Origin: CAVSRC01 sp963781775
GTDB taxonomy: Bacteria; Pseudomonadota; Alphaproteobacteria; Rhizobiales; Kaistiaceae
Direction of reading: 5' to 3'
DNA: 64,000 nucleotides
Assembly: GCA_963781775.1 (NCBI GenBank)
Contig: CAWAHE010000011.1
Span: forward strand, 124,001 to 188,000
Shown here: positions 53,780 through 62,402 of the stretch, one piece after another
Layout of the letters: each line of letters starts with the position of its first letter
Numbering within the stretch: position 1 is the stretch's first letter
Position numbers and translations under genes: made by a program
Notes under the pieces: model-generated
Database searches by the model: none
Seen by the model: the letters and a program-made list of their open reading frames with translations, nothing else
What the model was told of the DNA's origin: nothing

Positions 53780-54361
53780 ATGCGCACCTTCGTCCTATTC
53801 GCCCATCCGGTCGAAACCAGTTTCGCTGCGGCCCTCCACCGCACCGTCGTCGATAATCTCAAGGCTGGCGGACACGAAGTCGATGATTGCGACCTCTATG
53901 CCGAGGGATTCAATCCGGTGCTTTCGCGCGAAGAGCGGCTGAACTATCACGACGAGGAAGTCTGCACGCAGCCGGTTCAGCAATATGTTGATCGCCTGCG
54001 TGCGGCTGACGGGCTGGTCCTCAACTTTCCGGTCTGGAATTTCGGGTACCCGGCGATCCTCAAGGGCTTCTTCGACCGCGTCTTCCTGCCCGGCGTATCG
54101 TTCAAGCTGGCGCACGGCCGCACATGGCCCAACCTGCACAACATCCGCAAGCTCGGCGCCGTCGTCACCTATGGCGGCGACCGCTGGCGCGCCCGCCTGA
54201 TGGGCGATCCGCCGCGCAAGGTGGTCAAACGGGCCCTGCGCGCCGTCGTTCATCCAACGGCGAAGAGCCGCTATCTCGCCCTCTACGACATGAACCGAAA
54301 CACCGAGGCGACTTGCCAGGCTTTCCTGCAGCGGGTAGGGCACGAGATGCGGGCGTTCTGA
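53780..54361 (+). CDS. NAD(P)H-dependent flavin oxidoreductase (NQO1/flavodoxin-2 type)
   Basis: 193 residues. Flavodoxin-like FMN/FAD loop at the N-terminus (VLFAHPVETSFAAALHRTV). The LVLNFPVWNFGYPAILKGFFDRVFLPGVSF segment with its PxWNF(G)xP signature binds the flavin ring (quoted here in shortened form as FPVWNFGYPAILKGF). Such enzymes reduce quinones or nitro compounds by two-electron steps. It is the last gene of the importer operon and may recycle electrons for, or protect from, the FAD oxidase. Confidence 0.85.
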   Translation: MRTFVLFAHPVETSFAAALHRTVVDNLKAGGHEVDDCDLYAEGFNPVLSREERLNYHDEEVCTQPVQQYVDRLRAADGLVLNFPVWNFGYPAILKGFFDRVFLPGVSFKLAHGRTWPNLHNIRKLGAVVTYGGDRWRARLMGDPPRKVVKRALRAVVHPTAKSRYLALYDMNRNTEATCQAFLQRVGHEMRAF

Positions 54362-54427
54362 CGCCCGGCACCACCTTGGGGCGACTGTCACACAGGCGAC
54401 ATGTTCATTGGTTAGTCCCCTAAATTC

Positions 54428-54916
54428 ATGGGGTTCGACCATCGCCGAACGATTACGCACAGACTCTCCCAGGCGGCGCACGCCTACCGGGTGCGAGCCG
54501 GGAGTCAGCTATCCCGGATCAACCTCCACTCCGGTCAGGAAACCCTGCTCAAGGCGCTGGCCGCCAATGACGGCATGTCGATGAGCGACCTCGCCTCGGC
54601 TCTCGGGGTCCAGCCGCCGACGGTCACCAAGATGATCAGCCGGCTCGCCGCCCAGGACTATGTCGAACGCCGCGCCTCGGCCGGCGACGGCCGCCAGGCG
54701 CAGGTGTTCCTCACCGAACGCGGCCAGCGGGCGATCGCCATGATCGACAAGCTGTGGAAACGCATCGAGAAAACCGCGCTCGCCGATATCGACGACAAGG
54801 ACCGCAAGCGGCTTCGCAAGTTGCTGCGCCAGGTCGAGCGCAACCTCGGGCCGGGCCGCGACGACCATTCGACGGACGTTGACGAGGGCGAGGCCGAAGA
54901 GGCCGCGGCTGGCTGA
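54428..54916 (+). CDS. MarR-family transcriptional regulator
   Basis: 162 residues. The winged helix-turn-helix is SMSDLASALGVQPPTVTKMI, followed by SRLAAQDYVERRASAGDGRQ and VFLTERGQRA, all typical of MarR. The C-terminal tail is acidic (residues about 145-162). The ATG at 54428 has no Shine-Dalgarno. It lies 66 nt downstream of the flavin reductase and is a natural candidate regulator of the preceding operon. Confidence 0.87.
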   Translation: MGFDHRRTITHRLSQAAHAYRVRAGSQLSRINLHSGQETLLKALAANDGMSMSDLASALGVQPPTVTKMISRLAAQDYVERRASAGDGRQAQVFLTERGQRAIAMIDKLWKRIEKTALADIDDKDRKRLRKLLRQVERNLGPGRDDHSTDVDEGEAEEAAAG

Positions 54917-55009
54917 ACGGGCCGCGGATCGCCCCGGCGGTCCATTTGCCCCGGACCATGGTGGCGGACTACCATCTCGGCCCCACCACCCCGAGACAGC
55001 AGGTCTCCT

Positions 55010-55765
55010 GTGCCAATCAAATTCGATTTCAGCGGCCGCGCAGCGGTCGTCACTGGCGGCGCCCAAGGCATCGGCCGCGCCGTTGTTGAGCGTCTCGTCG
55101 ATGGCGGCGCCGCCGCGGCCATCTGGGACCAGGATGGCGCTCTGGCGACAAAGACAGCCGGCGAACTCTCTAGCCGGGGCAAGGTCATCGCTCTGGCCGT
55201 CGATGTTTCCGACGAGAAGCAAGTGGACAAGGCAAAAGCCGACACGGTGAGCCGGCTTGGCGAGGTCGATATTCTCGTCAACAACGCCGGCGTTGCCGGA
55301 CCGAACGCCAATGTCGCTGACTATCCCGTCGAGGAATGGGACCGCGTCATCCGCATCAACCTTCGCAGCCAGTTCCTCTGCTGCCGCGCCTTCGTCGGCG
55401 GCATGGTGGCCCGCAACTACGGCCGCATCGCCAACATCGCGTCGATCGCCGGCAAGGAGGGCAACCCGACCTCCTCGCCCTACTCCGCATCCAAGGCCGG
55501 CGTCATCGCGCTGACCAAATCCCTCGCCAAAGAGACCGCCGGCAACAACATCTCCGTCAACGCCATCGCACCGGTGACCGCCGACACGCGCATCCTCGAT
55601 CAGGTCACCCAGGCTCACATCGACTACATGCTGGCCAAGATCCCGCGCGGTCGCTTCGTCACGGTCGAAGAGATCTCTGCGACCGTTGCGTTCATGGTAT
55701 CGGAGGAATGCTCCTTCACGACCGGATTCACCTTCGACATCTCCGGCGGTCGTGCCACCTACTGA
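55010..55765 (+). CDS. SDR-family oxidoreductase (3-oxoacyl-ACP reductase-like)
   Basis: 251 residues from GTG 55010. The cofactor loop is VVTGGAQGIGRAVVERL, the active site has NNAGVAGPN, Ser in IASIAGKEG and YxxxK in SPYSASKAGVIALTKSL. The AP-V-TADTRILDQV loop differs from the FabG consensus. It could reduce a sugar acid or polyol. The next gene (EamA exporter) follows after a short gap and the D-2-hydroxyacid dehydrogenase after that, so a small sugar-acid operon is likely. Confidence 0.86.
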   Translation: MPIKFDFSGRAAVVTGGAQGIGRAVVERLVDGGAAAAIWDQDGALATKTAGELSSRGKVIALAVDVSDEKQVDKAKADTVSRLGEVDILVNNAGVAGPNANVADYPVEEWDRVIRINLRSQFLCCRAFVGGMVARNYGRIANIASIAGKEGNPTSSPYSASKAGVIALTKSLAKETAGNNISVNAIAPVTADTRILDQVTQAHIDYMLAKIPRGRFVTVEEISATVAFMVSEECSFTTGFTFDISGGRATY

Positions 55766-55840
55766 CCTCCAAACGCCGGCCACCCGCCGGACACCACCGT
55801 GACCGCACGTCACCTGCCGCTGACAAAAGAGGAATCCGCA

Positions 55841-56698
55841 GTGCGGGTGCGCGGCATCGCGTTCATCTGCGCCGCGGTGCTGTGCTTCGCGGCGCTCGAC
55901 ACCTGCGCCAAATACGCAGCGCACGCGGTCCCGTCGCTCGAGGTCGCCTGGGCCCGGTACTTCTTCAACCTCGTCTTCGCCATCGTCGCGCTGAGACCAT
56001 GGCGGAACTGGTCGGATTATTTCACCCGCCGTCCGTGGCTCCAGTTCTGGCGAGGAATGTTCCTGCTCGGCTCCACGGTCATGAACTTCTTCGCGATCCG
56101 CTACCTGCAACTGGCGGAGACCGGATCGATCATGTTCGCGGGGCCACTGCTTGCCACAGCGCTCGCCGGCCCGGTGCTCGGCGAATGGCCCGGCCCACGC
56201 CGCTGGGCCGCTGTCGCGGTCGGCTTCATCGGCGTGCTGATCATCGTCCAGCCCGAGCCGTCGCATTTCAACCCGGCGGCGTTGTTCTCGGTCGCCGGCG
56301 CCTTGTGTTACGCCGGCTATTCCCTAACGACGCGGATGTTGTCGGCTACCGACAGCCCGGCCGGCATGCTCATCTACGCGTCGGCGCTTGCGACTTTCGT
56401 GTTGACGCCCACGCTACCGTTGGGCGGTGTGCTGCCGCCGAGCTGGCTGGTTGCCGCGGCGCTGGTCGGAACCGGGCTGATGGGTGCTGTTGGCCATTGG
56501 TTCCTGATCGCCGCTCACCGCGATGCGCCACCGACGGTGCTGGCGCCCTTCAGCTATACGCAGCTGATCTGGATGATCACGTTCGGCTACCTCGCCTTCG
56601 GCGACCTGCCCGGGCCAAACACCCTCATCGGCGCCAGCCTGATCGTCGCCAGCGGCCTCTACGCCCTCTACCGCGAACGCGTGCGCCGTGACCGCTGA
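55841..56698 (+). CDS. EamA-family (DMT) transporter
   Basis: Ten-span drug/metabolite transporter of 285 residues. GTG 55841 is preceded by AGAGGAA at the right spacing and is preferred over GTG 55799. Two EamA repeats are visible, each with the aromatic/Arg entry (ALDTCAKYAAHAVPSLEVAW) and the central helix pair GSIMFAGPLLATALAGPVLG; the second repeat begins GALCYAGYSLTTRML. Substrate unknown. The 2-hydroxyacid dehydrogenase follows after 73 nt. Confidence 0.86.
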   Translation: MRVRGIAFICAAVLCFAALDTCAKYAAHAVPSLEVAWARYFFNLVFAIVALRPWRNWSDYFTRRPWLQFWRGMFLLGSTVMNFFAIRYLQLAETGSIMFAGPLLATALAGPVLGEWPGPRRWAAVAVGFIGVLIIVQPEPSHFNPAALFSVAGALCYAGYSLTTRMLSATDSPAGMLIYASALATFVLTPTLPLGGVLPPSWLVAAALVGTGLMGAVGHWFLIAAHRDAPPTVLAPFSYTQLIWMITFGYLAFGDLPGPNTLIGASLIVASGLYALYRERVRRDR

Positions 56699-56771
56699 AA
56701 CCCGTTGATCGCACACCTTGCGATCATGACCGGCGTCGATAAAGTCGGCGGCCATATCCAGGAGAACACCG

Positions 56772-57734
56772 TTGCCCAAGATCGATGTCATTGCCGCCGG
56801 TACGCTTCCGGCGAAAACCCAGGCCGCGCTCGCCGAGGCCTTCGCGATCACCAGACTGGACCACGACGAACCCGTCCCGCCGAACGTCGCGGCGGCGGCG
56901 CGCGGCCTGGCCCGCGGCAACCATTTCCCGATCGACCGCGGACTGATCGAGAGCCTGCCGAAGCTGGAGATGATCGCCAATTTCGGCGTCGGCTACGACG
57001 GCATCGATCTCAAGGCGGCGGCGGAGCGCGGCATCGTCGTCACCAACACGCCCGACGTGCTGACCGAAGAAGTCGCCGACACCGCCCTTGGCCTGCTGCT
57101 GATGACGGTACGTGAGCTTGCCGCCGCGGATAAGCATCTGCGCGCCGGCAAATGGGCAAGCGAAGGCGGCTATCCACTGACCAAAGCGACCATGCGCGAC
57201 CGCACCGTCGGCATCGCCGGCCTTGGGCGCATCGGCATCGCCATCGCCCGGCGGCTGGAGGCGATGCAGGTGCCGGTCGTCTATCACAATCGCCACAAGC
57301 GCGATGACGTTCCCTACCGCCACTTCCCCGACATGACCGAGATGGCCAAGGCGGTCGACACGATCATCTGCGTCCTGCCCGGCGGCGGAGGAACGGCCAA
57401 GCTCATCGATGCGGCGGTCCTCAAGGCGCTTGGGTCCAGCGGCGTCTTCATCAATATCGGCCGTGGCAGCGCCGTCGACGAGCCAGCGCTCATCGCCGCG
57501 CTCAAGGACGGCACAATCATGGCGGCCGGACTTGACGTCTTCACCGACGAGCCGAACGTGCCGGCGGACCTGATCGCGCTCCCCAACACGGTGTTGCTGC
57601 CCCATGTCGGCTCAGCATCGGTCTATACGCGCGACGCCATGGGGCAGCTCTGCGTCGATAATCTCGCCAGCTGGTTCAACGACGGGAAGCCGCTGACCCC
57701 GGTCCCCGAGACACCCTGGAAGTCGAAGGGTTAG
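56772..57734 (+). CDS. D-2-hydroxyacid dehydrogenase (GhrB/hydroxypyruvate reductase-like)
   Basis: NAD(P)H-dependent reduction of 2-oxoacids, for example glyoxylate or hydroxypyruvate; 320 residues starting at TTG 56772, preceded by AGGAGAA. The Rossmann loop is TVGIAGLGRIGIAIARRL. The catalytic trio is Arg in VFINIGRGSAVDE, Glu in LDVFTDEPNVP and His in VLLPHVGSASVYTRDAM. The IANFGVGYDGIDLKAA segment is standard. It converges with the DenD-like gene (4-nt gap). Confidence 0.9.
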   Translation: MPKIDVIAAGTLPAKTQAALAEAFAITRLDHDEPVPPNVAAAARGLARGNHFPIDRGLIESLPKLEMIANFGVGYDGIDLKAAAERGIVVTNTPDVLTEEVADTALGLLLMTVRELAAADKHLRAGKWASEGGYPLTKATMRDRTVGIAGLGRIGIAIARRLEAMQVPVVYHNRHKRDDVPYRHFPDMTEMAKAVDTIICVLPGGGGTAKLIDAAVLKALGSSGVFINIGRGSAVDEPALIAALKDGTIMAAGLDVFTDEPNVPADLIALPNTVLLPHVGSASVYTRDAMGQLCVDNLASWFNDGKPLTPVPETPWKSKG

Positions 57735-57738
57735 TCGA

Positions 57739-58722
57739 CTACTTCACCCACGTTCCGCCGAGTTCGTCCTCGATGTGGACGCGAATGATCTCTTCGAACG
57801 TCTTCTCGGCATGAAAACCGAGCGCGATTGAACGCTCGGGGGCGAAGTTGCGCGGCCAGCCGGCCACGATGCGCATGATGGTTTCGTCCGGCTGGTGCCG
57901 GATGCGCTTCGCCACGGCGTCACCGGCGACCTTCCGCAGCGCCGCGATCTGCTCGCCGACCGTCACCGACACGCCCGGCATCGACAAGTTGCGCCGATTG
58001 CCGAGGCGCTCGCCGTCGAGGCCGGCGGCGTGGACCAGGAAGCCGACCGCCGTACGCGGACTGGCATGCCAGTGACGCACGTCCTCGCTGACCGGCAGGA
58101 TCGCCTCCTGACCGGCAAGCGGCTCGCGGATGATACCGGAGAAGAAGCTCGACGCCGCTTTGTTGGGCTTGCCGGGGCGCACGCAGATGGTCGGCAGGCG
58201 AATGCCGATACCGTCCATGAAGCCGCGCCGGGTGTAGTCGGCAAGCAGCAATTCATCGATCGCCTTCTGGGTGCCGTAGGAGGTGAGCGGCGTCTCGAAG
58301 AACTCGTCGCCGATCGCCTCCGGAAACGGCGCGCCAAACACCGCGATCGACGAGGTGAACACGACGCGCGGCCGGTAGCCGCCGCCGACCTTGCGGATCG
58401 CCTCGAACAGCAGCCGCGTTCCATCGAGGTTGACGCGATAGCCTTTCTCGAAATCGGCTTCCGCCTCGCCCGACACGATGGCGGCAAGGTGAAAGATGAC
58501 GTCGGGTTTTGACGCGACGATCTCACCGGCGACGCCCGGCGTGGCAAGGTCGGCATCGCGGGTCGTCACCTTGAACGGCACCCCGGTGGGCGGCGTCGGG
58601 CCGACCCAGTCGACCAGGCTCAACTGGTCGATGGATTTGCCGGCGAGCCCGCCGTCCTTGATCAGCCGCGCCGTCAGCTTGGCGCCGATCATGCCGGCGG
58701 CGCCGATAATGAGAATATGCAT
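57739..58722 (-). CDS. DenD-like NAD-dependent sugar-acid dehydrogenase
   Basis: Extended SDR of 327 residues related to D-erythronate dehydrogenase. The N-terminal LIIGAAGMIGAKLTARLIKD is the NAD loop; FTSSIAVFGAPFP, YGTQKAIDELLLADY (YxxxK) and GIRLPTICVRPGKPNKAAS match DenD closely. DenD normally starts four-carbon acid-sugar breakdown with OtnK and OtnC, but neither gene is in this window. It is followed, in the same direction (minus), upstream by the BDH2-like SDR gene with a 21-nt gap. Confidence 0.82.
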   Translation of the reverse strand: MHILIIGAAGMIGAKLTARLIKDGGLAGKSIDQLSLVDWVGPTPPTGVPFKVTTRDADLATPGVAGEIVASKPDVIFHLAAIVSGEAEADFEKGYRVNLDGTRLLFEAIRKVGGGYRPRVVFTSSIAVFGAPFPEAIGDEFFETPLTSYGTQKAIDELLLADYTRRGFMDGIGIRLPTICVRPGKPNKAASSFFSGIIREPLAGQEAILPVSEDVRHWHASPRTAVGFLVHAAGLDGERLGNRRNLSMPGVSVTVGEQIAALRKVAGDAVAKRIRHQPDETIMRIVAGWPRNFAPERSIALGFHAEKTFEEIIRVHIEDELGGTWVK

Positions 58723-58743
58723 GTGTGTGAACTCCTGCCGCCC

Positions 58744-59496
58744 TCAGAGGGCGAAGCCGCCGTCGGCGAGATGAATCTGACCGGTGGTGTAGCTGGCCTC
58801 ATCGGAGGCGAGATAGACCGCCAGCCAGGCGATTTCTTCCGCCGTACCCAGCCGGCCCATCGGCTGGCGATCGATGAACGCGCGGCGAATCTCGTCCAGC
58901 GACTTGCCCTGCGTCTTCGCCTGCTCGGCGATGCGCCCGTCGAGCGACGGCGACTGGATGGTGCCCGGACAGATGGCGTTGGCGCGAATGCCCTGGCGGA
59001 TGAAATCGGCCGCGACCGATTTGGTCAGGCCGATCACCGCCGCTTTCGAGGCGCCGTAGGCATAGCGGTTCGGAATGCCGCGCACCGACGAGGCGCCCGA
59101 CGAGACGTTGACGATCGCGCCGCCGCCCTTGTCGAGCATGCCCGGCAGGAATGCACGGATTGTCCGGTGCATCGACTTGACGTTGACGTCGAAGGAGAAG
59201 TCCCAGTCCTCGTCCGAGGTGGTCAGCACTGTGCCGTGATGCACGAAGCCTGCGCAGTTGAACAACACGTCGACCGGGCCGACGGCATCCGCCATCGCCC
59301 TCACCGCCTTCGTGTCGCGCACGTCGAGCTGGTGCGTTTCGGCGATGCCCTGCTGCTTGAGGTCGTCCATCAGCTCCGGCTTGAGATCGGTGGCGATCAC
59401 CTGCGCGCCCTCCTTGGCGAAAAGGATCGCAGTCTCCCGGCCGATGCCGGCACCACACGCGGTCAGAAACGCCCGCTTGCCCTTCAGTCTGTCCAT
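58744..59496 (-). CDS. Short-chain dehydrogenase closely resembling BDH2/DHRS6
   Basis: 250 residues; ATG 59496 follows AGGAGGAAGG. The sequence GRETAILFAKEGAQVIATD, LDVLFNCAGFVHHGTVL (as VDVLFNCAGFVHHGTVL), DWDFSFDVNVKSMHRTIRAF and TKSVAADFIRQGIRANAICP is strikingly like the mammalian cytosolic type-2 hydroxybutyrate dehydrogenase and its bacterial relatives. YxxxK is in NRYAYGASKAAVIG. Bacterial members act on 3-hydroxybutyrate or keto-deoxy sugar acids. It is co-directional with the DenD-like gene, so a sugar-acid role is favoured (inference). Confidence 0.86.
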   Translation of the reverse strand: MDRLKGKRAFLTACGAGIGRETAILFAKEGAQVIATDLKPELMDDLKQQGIAETHQLDVRDTKAVRAMADAVGPVDVLFNCAGFVHHGTVLTTSDEDWDFSFDVNVKSMHRTIRAFLPGMLDKGGGAIVNVSSGASSVRGIPNRYAYGASKAAVIGLTKSVAADFIRQGIRANAICPGTIQSPSLDGRIAEQAKTQGKSLDEIRRAFIDRQPMGRLGTAEEIAWLAVYLASDEASYTTGQIHLADGGFAL

Positions 59497-59518
59497 GCCC
59501 TGAACCTTCCTCCTTGTC

Positions 59519-60211
59519 CTATTTTCTGAACGAAGCGAGCGATCGCTTCTGCGTTCCGTCGGAATCGAAGTTCTCCGGCGCCAGCCATGCCTCAAATCCG
59601 GCCTTGACCGCCGGCCATTCCTTATCGGTCATCGAAAACCAGGCGGTGTCGCGATTGCGGCCCTTGACGATCATGTGCTGGCGAAACGTTCCCTCATAGG
59701 TGAAGCCCAGCCGCTCGGCAGCGCGGCGCGAGGGCGCGTTCAGCGCATTGCACTTCCACTCGTAGCGCCGATAGCCGAGATTATCGAACACGTAGCGCGC
59801 CATCAGATATTGCGTCTCGGTAGCGGCGGCCGTGTGCTGCAGGAGAGGCGTATAGACGATGTTGCCGATCTCGATCACCCGCATCGCCGGGCGAATTTCC
59901 AACAGCGTGACGATGCCGGTTGCCCGGCTGCCCGCCTTGTCGACCACCGCATAGGAAAGTGGATCGAGCAGGACGACGCGCTCCTCGATCCACTTGAAGA
60001 AGGTCGCCTCGTCGCGGAACGGCCCGTAGGCCATGTAGGTCCACAGGTTGTCGTGACCTTTGGACGCCCACCACAGCGATTCCGCGTGACGAACTATGTC
60101 GAGCTTCTCGATCCGGCAGAAGCGACCATCGAGGCGGATCGGCTCCGGCCGATCCGCTGGTGTTGCATCGACCACATCGCCGATCGGTGAATCTTCCACG
60201 CCCGCTGTCAT
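59519..60211 (-). CDS. GNAT-family N-acetyltransferase (RimJ/RimL type)
   Basis: 230 residues. The RimL-like fold shows as KGHDNLWTYMAYGPFRDEAT, then YAVVDKAGSRATGIVTLLE, IEIGNIVYTPLLQHTAAATE and CNALNAPSRRAAERLGFTYE. The last segment (LNAPSRRAAERLGF) is the acetyl-CoA-binding signature. The acceptor could be a ribosomal protein, another protein or a small molecule. It overlaps the upstream PEP-mutase-family gene by 4 nt, so the two are co-translated. Confidence 0.87.
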   Translation of the reverse strand: MTAGVEDSPIGDVVDATPADRPEPIRLDGRFCRIEKLDIVRHAESLWWASKGHDNLWTYMAYGPFRDEATFFKWIEERVVLLDPLSYAVVDKAGSRATGIVTLLEIRPAMRVIEIGNIVYTPLLQHTAAATETQYLMARYVFDNLGYRRYEWKCNALNAPSRRAAERLGFTYEGTFRQHMIVKGRNRDTAWFSMTDKEWPAVKAGFEAWLAPENFDSDGTQKRSLASFRK

Positions 60212-61038
60212 GCCTTCCCCTCTGCAAACAAGCGATCGAGCTCGACGCCGGATGCCGCGTCGTCAAATGCCCCGAATTGCCCGTCCTCGGCGATCTCGCG
60301 CGCCGAGCGCATGAACCCGGCCCACGCCATGCGCGCCATAGCCCCGCCAACACTGACCCGCCGCACGCCAAGACTGGCCAGATCGCGGACCGACAGCCAA
60401 TCGGGCCCGCGCGCCAGCACGTTCACCGGCTTCGGCGCGACAGCCTTGACGATCGCGGCAATGTCCTCGCGCGTGCGCGGTCCAGGCGCGTAGAGACAGT
60501 CGGCGCCGGCCTCCGCGAAGGCGGTGAGCCGGCGGATCGCTTCGTTCAGCGGATCGGCGTGCCCGGTCAGGTAACACTCCGTCCGGGCCACAAGGATGAC
60601 ATGACCGCCGGCCGCGTCGATCGCCGCGCGCGCCGCGGCTACGCGCTCGACGGCCAGAGCGACGTCGAACAGCGGCGCCTTGGCATCGCCGGTGGCGTCC
60701 TCGATCGACAGGCCGGCCACGCCGGTCTCGACGCAGCGACGCACATTGGCGGCGACTTCGTGCGGGGCACGGGCAAAGCCGGCCAGAAAATCGGCATTGA
60801 CCGGCAAGTCGGTCGCCGCCGCGATGGTCCGGATGTGATCGAGCATGACATCGAGCGGCACCTCGCCGTCTGCATAGCCCATGCTCCACGCAGCGCCCGA
60901 ACTCGTCGTCGCCAGCGCCTTGAAGCCGAGATGCTGCAGGTAGCGCGCCGTGCCGACATCCCACGGATTGGGGATGACGAAACAGCCGCTTTCGTGCAGC
61001 GCGCGGAAAGTCCGGCGTTTTTCGGCAACCGTCGCCAC
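60208..61038 (-). CDS. Isocitrate lyase/PEP mutase family protein
   Basis: 276-residue TIM-barrel enzyme. N-terminal HESGCFVIPNPWDVGTARYL and the SSGAAWSMGYADGE segment, then LPVNADFLAGFA, GVAGLSIEDATGDAKAPLFD (Mg-binding Asp/Glu) and VARTECYLTGHADPLNEAI mark the family. It lacks the KKCGH motif of true isocitrate lyase. Candidates include oxaloacetate decarboxylase-like, 2-methylisocitrate-lyase-like or phosphonopyruvate hydrolase-like activities. It overlaps the GNAT gene by 4 nt. Confidence 0.85.
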   Translation of the reverse strand: MATVAEKRRTFRALHESGCFVIPNPWDVGTARYLQHLGFKALATTSSGAAWSMGYADGEVPLDVMLDHIRTIAAATDLPVNADFLAGFARAPHEVAANVRRCVETGVAGLSIEDATGDAKAPLFDVALAVERVAAARAAIDAAGGHVILVARTECYLTGHADPLNEAIRRLTAFAEAGADCLYAPGPRTREDIAAIVKAVAPKPVNVLARGPDWLSVRDLASLGVRRVSVGGAMARMAWAGFMRSAREIAEDGQFGAFDDAASGVELDRLFAEGKA

Positions 61039-61088
61039 TGGCGTTTCCCGCCTGTCTTCGCACGGCCGGCGGGCCGGCCCGAACAGGT

Positions 61089-61118
61089 TTGATTTCCTCG
61101 GATTTATGCGCCTAATCT
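61089..61118 (+). promoter_or_regulatory. Promoter upstream of the aminotransferase
   Basis: TTGATT (61089-61094) and TAATCT (61113-61118) with 18-nt spacing. Predicted transcription start near 61125, only about 7 nt before ATG 61132, so the choice of start codon is affected. Confidence 0.4.
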
Positions 61119-61131
61119 CCCGGCCAAATCA

Positions 61132-62334
61132 ATGACAACAACCCCCGGGGGGAACGCCTTGCTCCACACCATCGCCGGTTTTGACCGGATCGGCGAAGAA
61201 AACGCCTTCGCCGTACTCGCCCGGGCGACCGACCTCGCCGCGCAGGGGCGCGACATCATCAACCTTGGCATCGGCCAGCCGGATTTCCGCACCCCCGACC
61301 ATATCGTCGAAGCGGCGGTCAAGGCGCTCCGCGACGGCCACCACGGCTACACGCCGGCGACCGGCATCAAGCCGCTGCGCGAGGCCGTCGCCGCCGATAT
61401 CCACCGCCGGGTCGGCGTCGACGTGTCGCCCGAACAGGTGATCATCGTCCCCGGCGGCAAGATCACCATGTTCGCCGCCATTCTCATGTTCGGCGAGCCC
61501 GGCGCCGACATCCTCTATCCTGATCCCGGCTTCCCGATCTATCGCTCGATGATCGAGTTCACCGGCGCGCGGCCCGTGCCGATCCCGATCCGCGAGGCCA
61601 ACGCCTTCGCCTTCTCCGCCGAGGAGACACTCGGTCTGATCACACCGCAGACGCGGCTGATCATCCTCAACTCACCGGCCAATCCGACCGGCGGCGTCAC
61701 GCCGAAAGCCGAGATCGACGCGCTGGTCGCCGGCCTCGCCCGTTTCCCCGACGTGGCAATCCTGTCTGACGAGATCTATGGCCAGATGACCTATGACGGC
61801 CTGCCCCACGTTTCGCTGCTGTCCTATCCGGAGATCCGCGACCGTCTGATCCTGCTCGACGGCTGGTCGAAGACCTACGCCATGACCGGCTGGCGCATGG
61901 GCTATTCGGTGTGGCCGGAACCGCTCTACGACAACGTGCGCAAACTCGCCGTCAACGCCTGGTCCTGCGTCAACGCGCCGGCGCAGTTCGCCGGCCTCGC
62001 CGCCCTTACCGGGCCGCAGGACTCCGTCGGCGAAATGGTCGCCGAGTTCGACAAACGCCGGAAGATCGTCGTCGACGAACTGAACAAGCTTCCCGGCGTC
62101 ACCTGCATCACGCCGAAGGGCGCCTTCTACGCCTTCCCCAACATTTCGAAGACTGGCTACAAGGCCAAGCAACTCGCCACCGAGCTCCTCGAAAAGGCGG
62201 GTGTCGCCACCATCGGTGGCCCCGATTTCGGCATCCTCGGCGAAGGCTACCTCCGCCTCTCCTACGCAAATTCAGCCGAGAACATCCTGAAGGCGACGGA
62301 GCGAATGGCGGCGTTCCTCGGCAAGAACGACTGA
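61132..62334 (+). CDS. Class I/II PLP-dependent aminotransferase
   Basis: 400 residues, aspartate-aminotransferase fold. INLGIGQPDFRTPDH is the substrate-binding segment, ILNSPANPTGGVTP and VAILSDEIYGQM flank the active site, and the PLP Lys is in LLDGWSKTYAMTGWRMGYSV (about residue 250). The C-terminal GPDFGILGEGYLRLSYANS holds the conserved Arg. The specific amino donor is unknown. ATG 61132 has no ribosome-binding site; TTG 61159 is preceded by GGGGGGAA and may be the real start. It converges with the MFS gene. Confidence 0.87.
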   Translation: MTTTPGGNALLHTIAGFDRIGEENAFAVLARATDLAAQGRDIINLGIGQPDFRTPDHIVEAAVKALRDGHHGYTPATGIKPLREAVAADIHRRVGVDVSPEQVIIVPGGKITMFAAILMFGEPGADILYPDPGFPIYRSMIEFTGARPVPIPIREANAFAFSAEETLGLITPQTRLIILNSPANPTGGVTPKAEIDALVAGLARFPDVAILSDEIYGQMTYDGLPHVSLLSYPEIRDRLILLDGWSKTYAMTGWRMGYSVWPEPLYDNVRKLAVNAWSCVNAPAQFAGLAALTGPQDSVGEMVAEFDKRRKIVVDELNKLPGVTCITPKGAFYAFPNISKTGYKAKQLATELLEKAGVATIGGPDFGILGEGYLRLSYANSAENILKATERMAAFLGKND

Positions 62335-62402
62335 GAGTTCTCAGCACCGCGTTGGCGGAACCCCGCGAACAGACGGGCGCATCTCGTAGGCATCGGCCGA
62401 CA

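Noticed and set aside
54400..54430. A leaderless promoter for the MarR gene (TAAATT just before ATG)
   Set aside because: No -35 box at acceptable spacing; the -10-like sequence would place the start inside the gene.
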